DNA from: Paracoccaceae bacterium
Lineage (GTDB): Bacteria; Pseudomonadota; Alphaproteobacteria; Rhodobacterales; Rhodobacteraceae
Length of the DNA stretch: 64,000 nucleotides
Direction of reading: 5' to 3'
NCBI GenBank assembly: GCA_016778765.1
Contig: JADHOV010000013.1
Location: 1 to 64,000 of the forward strand
Shown: piece after piece, positions 27,316 to 35,408 of the stretch
Layout of the letters: every line of letters begins with the position of its first letter
How positions within the stretch are numbered: the first letter of the stretch is position 1
Program-made: the position numbers and the translations under genes
The notes under the pieces: model-generated
Database searches by the model: none
The model's input: the letters and a program-made list of their open reading frames with translations, nothing else
What the model was told of the DNA's origin: nothing

Positions 27316-28080
27316 ATGACCCTGCATAAGATCACCACCTATTCTAACGATGCGAAATTGGCGCTCAGCCTGCTCAGCCGTACACCTATCTCCGTAGAGG
27401 ATGGCGCCTATCAGCGCGCGGCAAAGGCCGTGTGGGCTTACGGGCTTGTCGGAGTTGTTTGGGGCGCTTTGGTTTGGGCTGTGGGTCTATGCGCAGTGGC
27501 TTTAAATATTCCATCTGGCCTGGCTGCGCTTATCGCCTTGGGCAGTGGTCTTATTTTCACCGGCGCGTTGCATGAGGATGGTCTGGCAGATTGCGCTGAC
27601 GGCCTGTGGGGCGCCAATGAAAAACAGCGCCGCTTGGAAATTATGAAAGACAGCCAAATTGGCAGTTATGGAACGCTAGCGTTGGTTGTGTCCGTGCTCT
27701 TGCGTTGGCAGCTTATAAAAGAGCTGATGCTAGCAGAATTTGCCTTTGCGGGGCTGATTGTGACCGCCGTTCTTGCCCGCGCAGCCATGCCGCTTTTGAT
27801 GGTATATCTACCGAATGCCCGAAGCAGCGGTTTATCACATAGCGTTGGCAGGCCTCAGCCAAAACACGCCCTGATAGGGGTCGGCATAGCTGCCGTAATC
27901 GCGCTGTCCTTTGCAGGTCTGATCGGCTTGGCTGCTCTGCTCTGCGCAGGCTGCGCTGCCCTACTCTGTTCTACGATTGCCCAGCGCAAAGTCTCGGGGC
28001 AAACCGGCGATATTTTGGGAGCAACCGAACAGGTTTCAGAAATATTTGTGTTATTGGCAATCGTCGCGCTGTTACCGTAG
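27316..28080 (+). CDS. cobS: adenosylcobinamide-GDP ribazoletransferase (cobalamin synthase)
   Basis: 254 residues from ATG 27316 (MTLHKITTYSNDAKLALSLLSRTPI); an upstream alternative start adds 17 residues not typical of the family. Integral membrane enzyme with about five to six hydrophobic segments. The catalytic, acid-rich loop is GALHEDGLADCADGLWGAN, followed by RLEIMKDSQIGSYGTLALV, both diagnostic. The C-terminal QTGDILGATEQVSEIFVLL block is also conserved. It joins adenosylcobinamide-GDP with alpha-ribazole (phosphate), the product of the CobT step encoded next door. Some databases call it CobV. Confidence 0.94.
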   Translation: MTLHKITTYSNDAKLALSLLSRTPISVEDGAYQRAAKAVWAYGLVGVVWGALVWAVGLCAVALNIPSGLAALIALGSGLIFTGALHEDGLADCADGLWGANEKQRRLEIMKDSQIGSYGTLALVVSVLLRWQLIKELMLAEFAFAGLIVTAVLARAAMPLLMVYLPNARSSGLSHSVGRPQPKHALIGVGIAAVIALSFAGLIGLAALLCAGCAALLCSTIAQRKVSGQTGDILGATEQVSEIFVLLAIVALLP

Positions 28081-28122
28081 CTGCACCTCAAATGAGAGAC
28101 GCCTGACCAGACTGTCTCTGCT

Positions 28123-28632
28123 TTACGCGGCGCGAGACACCAAGACATCATCGACTTTTTTTGCCGCAGCAACCTCATCGCCATCTTCAACAGCCGCAAC
28201 TTCGCGCGTCAGGCGTTCCAGCGCCGCTTCGTAAAGCTGACGTTCCGAATAGCTCTGCTCACGCTGATCATCGTTGCGATGTAAATCTCGAACAACTTCC
28301 GCGATGGCAATCAAATCGCCAGAATTAATCTTTTGTTCATATTCCTGTGCACGCCGTGACCACATCGCGCGCTTCACTTTTGCTTTTCCTTTGAGCGTGG
28401 TCATCGCACGGCCGACCACATCAGGAGAGCTTAATGCGCGCATGCCAATCTCAATCGCCTTGTGCGTTGGAACGCGCAGAGTCATCTTGTCTTTTTCAAA
28501 AGAAACAACGAATAATTCAAGCGCTATTCCAGCGATCTCTTGCTCTTCAACCGAAACGATTTGGCCCACACCATGCGCGGGATAAACAACAAATTCATTC
28601 GGACGAAAATCATTTCGTTTTGATTTGGACAT
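28123..28632 (-). CDS. carD: CarD-family transcriptional regulator
   Basis: 169 residues. The N-terminal RNA-polymerase-interaction domain is clear: FVVYPAHGVGQIVSVEEQE, LFVVSFEKDKMTLRVPTHKA. The C-terminal helical DNA-binding part follows (RAMWSRRAQEYEQKINSGD, IAEVVRDLHRNDDQREQSYSE, RQLYEAALERLTREV). CarD proteins bind the beta subunit and stabilise open promoter complexes, notably at rRNA and housekeeping promoters. Its place beside fdxA, the S4 gene and the helicase is a familiar Rhodobacteraceae neighbourhood. It is convergent with cobS with a 42-base gap. Confidence 0.94.
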   Translation of the reverse strand: MSKSKRNDFRPNEFVVYPAHGVGQIVSVEEQEIAGIALELFVVSFEKDKMTLRVPTHKAIEIGMRALSSPDVVGRAMTTLKGKAKVKRAMWSRRAQEYEQKINSGDLIAIAEVVRDLHRNDDQREQSYSERQLYEAALERLTREVAAVEDGDEVAAAKKVDDVLVSRAA

Positions 28633-28826
28633 TCAGTTCACCTTTCTTGCGGTTCTCTTTGGCCGAGTTGATAAACAAGCCTAAAACACAAGGCTTCTTT
28701 TTAACACAATCCCACCTAAGATGATTAGATGCGGGGCATCACACCACTTTTCGCTGCTGTTTTAACTTTCGCGCGCTCTCTTAGCACAAAATCGAACTCG
28801 GCGCCAGAGAGGGGTTTTATTGCCGT

Positions 28827-29165
28827 TTATCCGCCCTCGCCGGCCGCCTCAGAAAAGTATTTTTCAAGCTTTCCGGTTTCGCCGTCGCGCTCTTCGGCGT
28901 CAGGAAGCGGGTCTTTTTTGGTTATAATCACCGGCCAGAGGATCGAGTATTTGCGGTTAAATTCGACCCATTTTTCCATATCAGGCTCTGTGTCAGGACG
29001 GATGGCATCTGCAGGGCATTCCGGCTCACAAACGCCGCAATCTATGCATTCATCAGGGTGAATAACCAACATGTTCTCCCCCTCGTAAAAACAATCCACC
29101 GGGCAAACTTCAACGCAGTCGGTATATTTGCAGCCAATGCAACTGTCGTTCACAATATAGGTCAT
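28827..29165 (-). CDS. fdxA: seven-iron ferredoxin FdxA
   Basis: 112 residues. Cluster ligands are visible: [21 protein letters not shown] near the N-terminus, then [16 protein letters not shown]. The spacing fits one [3Fe-4S] and one [4Fe-4S] cluster, as in the FdxA (Azotobacter FdI-like) family. The C-terminal half ([19 protein letters not shown]) is the typical helical extension. It carries electrons in the cytoplasm; the partner is not evident from context. It is co-oriented with the helicase and S4 genes upstream and carD downstream. Confidence 0.95.
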   Translation of the reverse strand: MTYIVNDSCIGCKYTDCVEVCPVDCFYEGENMLVIHPDECIDCGVCEPECPADAIRPDTEPDMEKWVEFNRKYSILWPVIITKKDPLPDAEERDGETGKLEKYFSEAAGEGG

Positions 29166-29221
29166 TCGTCGTCGTCCATTTCACATATCTTCCAAGCCCT
29201 TAGCTAGAGCAGTCGAAAGAA

Positions 29222-29593
29222 TCATTCAAGCCAATCATTGCGAAAATTACGAAGCGCGCGGCGTTCTCGTTTGGTGGGACGCCCTTTTCGATCCTGCCCC
29301 GGCGCTGGGTCTTGGGAATCTTGCTTTGGCGATAAATCGCGATAGAGCAACTGAGCCTCGCTAGCCGGTCCACGACGATGCCCCAAGGCTGAAACTTCAA
29401 CAACGCGCACCGTTCGGCTTTGCACAACAGTAAGGACTTGTCCGATCGAAATACTCGTTGCTGGCTTCAAAACTTTTGTAGCGTTCACCCGAACATGGCC
29501 CGCTTCAATTTGTTTGCTGCTGAGGCTGCGGGTCTTAAAAAACCGCGCAAAAAACAGCCATTTGTCCAACCGTATTCGATCCGCTTCTGACAC
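29222..29593 (-). CDS. S4-domain RNA-binding protein (HslR-like)
   Basis: 123 residues. The N-terminal S4 domain reads IRLDKWLFFARFFKTRSLSSK, then IEAGHVRVNATKVLKPATS, the normal S4 RNA-binding fold. A basic tail follows (GRPTKRERRALRNF). It resembles Hsp15/HslR, which binds stalled 50S subunits carrying peptidyl-tRNA. It starts 2 bases after the stop of the SUV3-like helicase gene, so both are co-transcribed, consistent with a shared RNA-related role. Confidence 0.88.
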   Translation of the reverse strand: MSEADRIRLDKWLFFARFFKTRSLSSKQIEAGHVRVNATKVLKPATSISIGQVLTVVQSRTVRVVEVSALGHRRGPASEAQLLYRDLSPKQDSQDPAPGQDRKGRPTKRERRALRNFRNDWLE

Positions 29594-29595
29594 AC

Positions 29596-32505
29596 TCAGC
29601 GATCCTGCGTTTTCAACCCCATCAAAGCAGCTGCAAACGGGTTATCTAGATCAATTTTCTGCGTTTTTTCTGGCTTGGCTGCAAAGGTTTTGGGGCCCTT
29701 TTTTTCGCGCGATGGTTTTTGCTTACCCTTCGATTTGCGCGCCTGCTTTTCATCACCCGCGCGGTGTATCGGTTTATGATGTCTGGGGGGGCTTTGTTTT
29801 TTGGCCACATGCCCCCAGGTGAATGTGTAGAACACTTCCAACTCGGGTGCGACGGTCTCAGCGTTTTGTGGTTGCGCGGGCGCTGATTGGCTAACTGCCT
29901 GCGCTGTCGAAGCTGCGCGCTGCTCTTCCTGGGGCTGCGCCTGAACCCGCTCTGAGCCTGAAGCAAGCGCTTCTGCAGCGCTCGGCGCGACCTTCGCGGG
30001 GTTGACGTCCAATGCTGCTTCTTGCGCCCCACCCCCAGCTCCAAACGCCTCCTTTTCTGACAAAGCGGTGGATATTTCGGGTTGATCCACCTCAGGCGTT
30101 GCACCGCCCACTGGATTTTGGGCAGCCTTGGTTTTTACGCGTTCCCCCTTCACCGCCTGATAGCCAAGACCTTTCATCAAATCGGCGAATTGCTCCAAGG
30201 TCATTCCGGTAATCGATAGCATATCTGCTTTTGCTTCAAACCCAGTCCGGCTGTTTTCGCCCCGCAGCATATCTGCCAAACGCTCGAGCATATCGATGCG
30301 AATAGCGCGGGAGCCCGCGTTGCGATAGCCACAAATCGTATCATGCCCGCTTTCCGCATGCGCATCGACGGGAACCGTCACCAAACCGGGGGGCGGCGCT
30401 TCAGAAAAAGTTTGCAACCCTTTGGAAAGCGACCATAAGACCAACCGCAGGCGGGTGGGGGCGGGTTTCAGCAGCAAGGGCATAAATACGGTAAATTGAC
30501 CGAAACGGACCCCATGTTTGCGCAATGCCCCGCGCGCATCTTGATCCAAGGATTTCACATCTTCGCCAACTTGCGCGCGCGGTAGAATACCAAATCCCTC
30601 AACCATGCGATAGGCAAAGCCCCGCGCCAAACCGGTTAGGGTTTCATCACGTTGTAAATTTATCAGCGGCTCAAATAGGCTAGCGATTTTGCGATCAATA
30701 AAATGCTGCAACCGCCGCTGTACTTTTTGCGTCACATCGGTGCCGGCCTCATCATCCACGAACACTGTGATCCGTGGTTTTAAAATATCATCTCCGGACA
30801 CCAATTTACCGATCGCCTGCGTCCCCCACATCAGGCCGCCTTGCTCAGTAAAATCAATTTCCGTGTCCGGCGCATTGTAAAATCGATCTGCGCGCAGATG
30901 AAAATGCGGCGTCAAGGCTTGTAAAGCCGCAGATTTGATGGTCTTTGCTTCTTGCCCGGTCGCGTCTTTATCCTGACGAAACTGAAACCCTTCAAGCCGA
31001 CCAACGAATTCTCCTTCGACGGTCACCTCACTATTTTCATTCACTTCGGCCAACAGGGCCTCCTTCTGTTTCAACCTGCGCAACAGCACCGAGGTTCTCC
31101 GATCCACAAATCGCTGCGTCAAACGCATATGCAACGCATCTGATAATCTATCTTCTACAGCGCGCGTCGTCTCACGCCAATGATTTTCGTCATCTACCCA
31201 ACCACTTCTTTGGCTGACATATGTCCAAGTGCGCACAAAAGCCAATCGCATTGACAATGTATCAATATCACCCTCGACGCGATCAATGCGTTTAAGATGC
31301 CCCGCAAGCCAATCATTCGGCAAATGCATATTGCCCTGTAAATGCTCGAAAACACTGCTGAGCAAGCTGACATGCTCAGCCATGCTTATCCCGCGAAAAT
31401 CAGGGATTCGACAGATATCCCAAAGCAGGCGCACATGCTCTGGATGCTGCACTTGTTGGCGAATATCTTCGCTTTGCCATAAAGCCTGCAGCGCAAGGTA
31501 ATCATCGGCCTCCCGAGCTTTTACCAAGAGATCATCTTGAGACGGTACAGACAGGCTGTGGATCAACGCATCGATCGAAGAAAAATTCAAATCAGAATTG
31601 CGCCATTGCAGTTTCGAAATCGGTGTGAAGCGATTTTCAACGATAGCAGCCGCCATCCCTTCGTCAAGCGGGGGCGCCTCGCCCGTCACCCCAAAACTGC
31701 CATCCGACATCCCGCGCCCTGCGCGGCCGGCGATTTGCCCCAATTCATTTGGCGCCAAATCCCGCATCCGGCGACCATCAAACTTCGACAAACCTGCAAA
31801 AGCCACGTGATCGATATCCAAGTTTAACCCCATGCCAATCGCATCCGTGGCCACCAGATAATCAACATCTCCGTTTTGATACAGCTCCACCTGCGCGTTT
31901 CTTGTGCGCGGGCTCAACGCCCCCATCACCACCGCTGCACCGCCTTTTTGACGCCGGATCAATTCGGCGATGGCATAAAGATTATCAACTGAAAAGCACA
32001 CAATTGCGCTGCGGGCGGGCATTCTGCTAATTTTTTTAGAGCCCGTGTAACTGAGCGTGCTCAAACGGTCCCGCCGCATAAATTGCGCCTCTGGCACCAA
32101 ATCTGAAATCACCTTTCGCATCGTGCCGGCGCCCAAAAACAGCGTTTCATGCAAGCCGCGCATGTGAATTATGCGATCCGTAAACACGTGACCTCGTTCG
32201 GGATCCGCGCAGAGCTGCACTTCATCAATCGCCACAAAATCTAACCCCATCGCTTGCGGCATGGCTTCGACGGTACAAATCCAATATTTGGTACGCGGAG
32301 GTACGATCCTCTCTTCGCCAGTGACCAGTGCCACAACCGATGGGCCGCGCAGGGCAACAATTTTATCGTAGACCTCACGCGCCAATAGTCGCAATGGCAA
32401 GCCAATAATTCCAGTTCGATGGGCGAGCATGCGTTCAATGGCATAATGGGTTTTACCGGTATTTGTGGGCCCTAGAACGGCGACCACCCGCGCAGATTGC
32501 TGCAT
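29596..32505 (-). CDS. SUV3-like superfamily 2 RNA helicase
   Basis: 969 residues. Helicase motifs: Walker A VLGPTNTGKTHYAIERM, motif II FVAIDEVQLCADPERGHVF (DEVQ type), motif III LFLGAGTMRKV, motif V VATDAIGMGLNLDIDHV, motif VI GQIAGRAGRGMSDG. This DEVQ/AGRAGRG combination is characteristic of the mitochondrial SUV3-like helicases of alphaproteobacteria. The last 180 residues or so form a low-complexity tail rich in Ala, Gln, Glu and later Lys (REKKGPKTFAAKPEKTQK), probably disordered and nucleic-acid binding. It is the probable first gene of a run with the S4 protein and fdxA. Confidence 0.9.
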   Translation of the reverse strand: MQQSARVVAVLGPTNTGKTHYAIERMLAHRTGIIGLPLRLLAREVYDKIVALRGPSVVALVTGEERIVPPRTKYWICTVEAMPQAMGLDFVAIDEVQLCADPERGHVFTDRIIHMRGLHETLFLGAGTMRKVISDLVPEAQFMRRDRLSTLSYTGSKKISRMPARSAIVCFSVDNLYAIAELIRRQKGGAAVVMGALSPRTRNAQVELYQNGDVDYLVATDAIGMGLNLDIDHVAFAGLSKFDGRRMRDLAPNELGQIAGRAGRGMSDGSFGVTGEAPPLDEGMAAAIVENRFTPISKLQWRNSDLNFSSIDALIHSLSVPSQDDLLVKAREADDYLALQALWQSEDIRQQVQHPEHVRLLWDICRIPDFRGISMAEHVSLLSSVFEHLQGNMHLPNDWLAGHLKRIDRVEGDIDTLSMRLAFVRTWTYVSQRSGWVDDENHWRETTRAVEDRLSDALHMRLTQRFVDRRTSVLLRRLKQKEALLAEVNENSEVTVEGEFVGRLEGFQFRQDKDATGQEAKTIKSAALQALTPHFHLRADRFYNAPDTEIDFTEQGGLMWGTQAIGKLVSGDDILKPRITVFVDDEAGTDVTQKVQRRLQHFIDRKIASLFEPLINLQRDETLTGLARGFAYRMVEGFGILPRAQVGEDVKSLDQDARGALRKHGVRFGQFTVFMPLLLKPAPTRLRLVLWSLSKGLQTFSEAPPPGLVTVPVDAHAESGHDTICGYRNAGSRAIRIDMLERLADMLRGENSRTGFEAKADMLSITGMTLEQFADLMKGLGYQAVKGERVKTKAAQNPVGGATPEVDQPEISTALSEKEAFGAGGGAQEAALDVNPAKVAPSAAEALASGSERVQAQPQEEQRAASTAQAVSQSAPAQPQNAETVAPELEVFYTFTWGHVAKKQSPPRHHKPIHRAGDEKQARKSKGKQKPSREKKGPKTFAAKPEKTQKIDLDNPFAAALMGLKTQDR

Positions 32506-32519
32506 CTTACCCTCTAGGA

Positions 32520-33080
32520 TTAAAGCGTCTTCTCGCCGGTCGCCGATGCAACGCGATCTCTGGCGCTTTTTACGTCTTCTAAAAACGGATGTATAGTCAG
32601 AACCTTTGAATAGGCGGTAAAGGCAAGATCAGGGCGTTCAAAATATTCAAAAATTTCGCCCAGCAGCACCAGAGACGGATAATGCATGGCATCAAGCCTT
32701 AGGGCGGCTTGCAAATCTTCTATAGCGGGGCCGAAATAGCCAAGCTGTTTATAGGCGCGGGCGCGCCCATGCCATCCTGAAGCAAACTTTGGCGCCATTT
32801 CAATCACGGCGCTAAAATGTTGCGCCGCCACATCAAACCGCTGCGCTTGAAAACTGTTTTCGCCGCGCCTGTATAGAAAATCAACGCCAGGCGAGCCGGA
32901 CAAGGACCAAAGTAACTTTATTTCTCGCTCTATCGCGGCAAATTTTTCTTCGTCGGACGTGGCCAGCTCATTGTACAGAGGCTTGATTTGATCCGATCTA
33001 TCCGCAGAGCAAAGCGTTGCCCAAACTGAAATGAAGCCTGAGGCGACTAGGCATTTGATTGTTGTTCTAAAACTCTCCAT
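32520..33080 (-). CDS. TPR-repeat periplasmic protein
   Basis: 186 residues with an N-terminal hydrophobic signal-like segment (IKCLVASGFISVWATLCSA). Three tetratricopeptide-like units follow: FLYRRGENSFQAQRFDVAAQ, GWHGRARAYKQLGYFGPAIED, and SLVLLGEIFEYFERPDLAFTAYS. TPR units mediate protein-protein contacts; no catalytic domain is seen. Its partner is not evident. It lies just upstream of the helicase gene in the same direction (14-base gap), so it may be co-transcribed with it. Confidence 0.8.
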   Translation of the reverse strand: MESFRTTIKCLVASGFISVWATLCSADRSDQIKPLYNELATSDEEKFAAIEREIKLLWSLSGSPGVDFLYRRGENSFQAQRFDVAAQHFSAVIEMAPKFASGWHGRARAYKQLGYFGPAIEDLQAALRLDAMHYPSLVLLGEIFEYFERPDLAFTAYSKVLTIHPFLEDVKSARDRVASATGEKTL

Positions 33081-33138
33081 AGGGTTAAGATAGCGGATGG
33101 ATCACTTTATTCTAGTAAAAATGGAAAAGGGAATCGTG

Positions 33139-33429
33139 ATGAGTGAAATCTTGGAACAGGCTGTCGCAGCGCTGACAAACAAAATGGGCGAGGCCTCTTT
33201 TGGTGGTTCTGCTAAATTCGATATCGACGGCGAAGGGTGCATTATGATCGACGCTGCGGGCGTGCGCGCCGGCGATGAAGAGGCAGAGGTAACGCTTCGT
33301 GCAAATACAGAGACGTTTCAAGACATTTTAGCGGGTGATTTAGATCCTGCATCTGCCTTCATGAGTGGACGTTTGACTATTGATGGTGACATGGGCGTCG
33401 CCATGCAGCTGGGCAGCGCGCTTGGGTAA
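33139..33429 (+). CDS. SCP2 sterol-binding-domain protein
   Basis: 96 residues from ATG 33139 (MSEILEQAVAALTNKMG), with AAAAGGG upstream; an earlier in-frame ATG at 33097 adds 14 unlikely residues. The pattern AKFDIDGEGCIMIDAAGVRAG, then EAEVTLRANTETFQDILAGD, LDPASAFMSGRLTIDGDMG is the single-domain SCP2 fold that binds acyl lipids. Such small SCP2 proteins are common in Rhodobacteraceae with no defined role. It is transcribed alone, divergently from the TPR gene. Confidence 0.9.
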   Translation: MSEILEQAVAALTNKMGEASFGGSAKFDIDGEGCIMIDAAGVRAGDEEAEVTLRANTETFQDILAGDLDPASAFMSGRLTIDGDMGVAMQLGSALG

Positions 33430-33524
33430 GGGGATTAAGGGGATACCAACGCGTTCAAACACTATTCGGCCAGCCCCCCTATGGTGCGCGGGGCAGTCTA
33501 AACTAAGCCATCTTTTAACACCTT

Positions 33525-34295
33525 TTAACTGAGCTTATGCACGCCTTTGGCAACGGCAGCAGCGCCAGCGCGCAGCCAATTATGCTCAGAAGCCACAAAA
33601 AACACCGTTAAGCCATATTTCTCGTGCCATTCTGCAGCTTGCTCTACAGTGCCCACAAAGCTCATATAGGCCTTATTCGCGGCGCGCGCCGCCTCGCCCA
33701 CGCTGCGCAATGCTGCTTGCAATTCTTCGCTGGTTTGATCGGTTTTACCATAGCCAACCGATAAATCAGCCGGCCCAACAAACAGACCATCAATCCCCTC
33801 GATTGAGGCAAGATCCTTTGCAACAAGAACCGCCTCTGGCTCTTCCACCTGAGCGATCACAACGGTTTCATCACGCGACTTTCGCAAAAGATCGGGCATT
33901 GATTGCGTGGCATAACCGGCCCAGCGCGTCGATCCGGCATAACCCCGACCGCGATGCCCGAACCGCGCCATACGGGCAATCGACTGCGCTTTTTCAACGC
34001 TGTCAACATGGGGCACAACAATACCAACCGCGCCATAATCTAAAGCCTGCAAAATTTCGCGCTCGCTGCCGTCACCCACCCGAATCAAAATTGGGAAATC
34101 AAGCGCTGTTGCAACGGCAATAGATTGATCCATGGCAGCCCGATCAAATGGCGCATGTTCGGCATCCAAACATAGAAAGTCTAATCCAGACTGCGCCAAA
34201 ATCTCAATCATGATGTAATGTGGTGTTTTCAGGAAGGTTCCCGCCAAAGGCACTCCCGATAACATTTTTCGCCGAAAATCCGATATGCGTGACAT
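33525..34295 (-). CDS. HpcH/HpaI-family aldolase
   Basis: 256 residues from ATG 34295 (MSRISDFRRKMLSGVPLAG); longer readings run into the neighbouring divergent region and lack family similarity. Class II pyruvate aldolase signatures: LDFLCLDAEHAPFD, the PHVDSVEKAQ segment, VIAQVEEPEAV with a metal-binding Glu, and GIDGLFVGPADLSVGYG with the metal-binding Asp. It cleaves or forms 4-hydroxy-2-oxo acids (for example 2,4-dihydroxyhept-2-enedioate); its specific substrate is unknown because no catabolic partner is adjacent. Confidence 0.88.
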   Translation of the reverse strand: MSRISDFRRKMLSGVPLAGTFLKTPHYIMIEILAQSGLDFLCLDAEHAPFDRAAMDQSIAVATALDFPILIRVGDGSEREILQALDYGAVGIVVPHVDSVEKAQSIARMARFGHRGRGYAGSTRWAGYATQSMPDLLRKSRDETVVIAQVEEPEAVLVAKDLASIEGIDGLFVGPADLSVGYGKTDQTSEELQAALRSVGEAARAANKAYMSFVGTVEQAAEWHEKYGLTVFFVASEHNWLRAGAAAVAKGVHKLS

Positions 34296-34385
34296 TGTAT
34301 ACCCCATGTGTTTGTTGCGCAGTGTACGCTGCGATCTTACAGATGCAAGGGTGGCCTCAGCCCAGCTTTGATCTATGTTTAGGCG

Positions 34386-35408
34386 ATGAGCAAACCAGCA
34401 CTTCTTCGTTTCACGGATCGTGGGATATATTGCCCCGCCGGAGAGTTTTACATTGACCCGTGGCGCCCCGTGGATCGTGCGCTTCTCACCCACGGTCATG
34501 CCGACCACGCCCGCCCTGGGCATAACAGATATCTCAGCACGGATATTGCTGCCCCTGTGATATCGCATCGCTTAAACAATCCCGTATTGGAAACCATCCG
34601 CTATGGAGAAATCAGAAAGATTAAAGATGCGCTGGTCTCGTTTCACCCCGCCGGCCATATCCCTGGCTCTGCCCAAATTCGCATTGAGGTTGCAGGTGAA
34701 ACATGGGTGGTATCCGGCGATTACAAAATCGAAAATGATGGATTAACAACACCTTTTGAGCCTTTGAAATGTAATAGCTTTATTAGCGAATGTACCTTTG
34801 GCCTTCCGGCGTTTCAATGGCAACCCCAAAATACCGTATTTGATCAGATTAACGCTTGGTGGGCAGAAACGGCCAAAGCCGGCAAATGCTGCCTTCTGGG
34901 CGCCTACGGTCTGGGCAAGGCGCAGCGGTTGCTATGCGGCTTGGATGCCACTATCGGTCCAATCTTAACGCATAGCGCAACAGAAGCCACCAATCAGATT
35001 TTGCGCGATCAGGGTTTTGATCTTCCCAAAACTCAAAAAATTATGCCAGATACGGATCGCAAAGCCCAACGCGGTGCGCTAATTTTGGCGCCTCCTTCGG
35101 TATTTGGCAGCGCCTGGGCCAAACGCTTTGGCGAAACTTCAACAGGTTTCGTCAGCGGTTGGATGGCGCTGCGCGGTATTCGGCGGCGGCGTGGTTTTGA
35201 TCGGGGCTTTGTTTTATCCGATCATGCGGACTGGCCGGCTTTAAACGCTGTTATCAAAGAAACTGGCGCAGAAAACATATATGTTACGCATGGTTACACT
35301 GATATATTCAACAACTGGTTGAACGATCAAGGCTATAATTCATCCATTGTAAAAACCGATTTTACAGGGGATGAAGCTGAGCTGCCTGAGGAAGAGAGCG
35401 CCGAATGA
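34386..35408 (+). CDS. ligase-associated DNA exonuclease (metallo-beta-lactamase/beta-CASP type)
   Basis: 340 residues. The HxHxDH metal motif is LLTHGHADHARPGHNRYLS near residue 38. Further blocks: VSFHPAGHIPGSAQIRIEV, WVVSGDYKIENDGLTTPFE, FISECTFGLPAFQW, and the C-terminal GFVLSDHADWPALNAVI and IYVTHGYTD. This matches the ligase-associated exonuclease family related to mRNA 3'-end processing factors. It overlaps the DNA ligase gene by four bases (ATGA), supporting a joint role in DNA repair. The companion Lhr-type helicase and metallophosphoesterase seen in other genomes are not adjacent here. Confidence 0.92.
   Translation: MSKPALLRFTDRGIYCPAGEFYIDPWRPVDRALLTHGHADHARPGHNRYLSTDIAAPVISHRLNNPVLETIRYGEIRKIKDALVSFHPAGHIPGSAQIRIEVAGETWVVSGDYKIENDGLTTPFEPLKCNSFISECTFGLPAFQWQPQNTVFDQINAWWAETAKAGKCCLLGAYGLGKAQRLLCGLDATIGPILTHSATEATNQILRDQGFDLPKTQKIMPDTDRKAQRGALILAPPSVFGSAWAKRFGETSTGFVSGWMALRGIRRRRGFDRGFVLSDHADWPALNAVIKETGAENIYVTHGYTDIFNNWLNDQGYNSSIVKTDFTGDEAELPEEESAE

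Noticed and set aside
29514-31827. Several plus-strand open frames opposite the helicase gene
   Set aside because: They are shadows of a strongly supported minus-strand gene with all helicase motifs.
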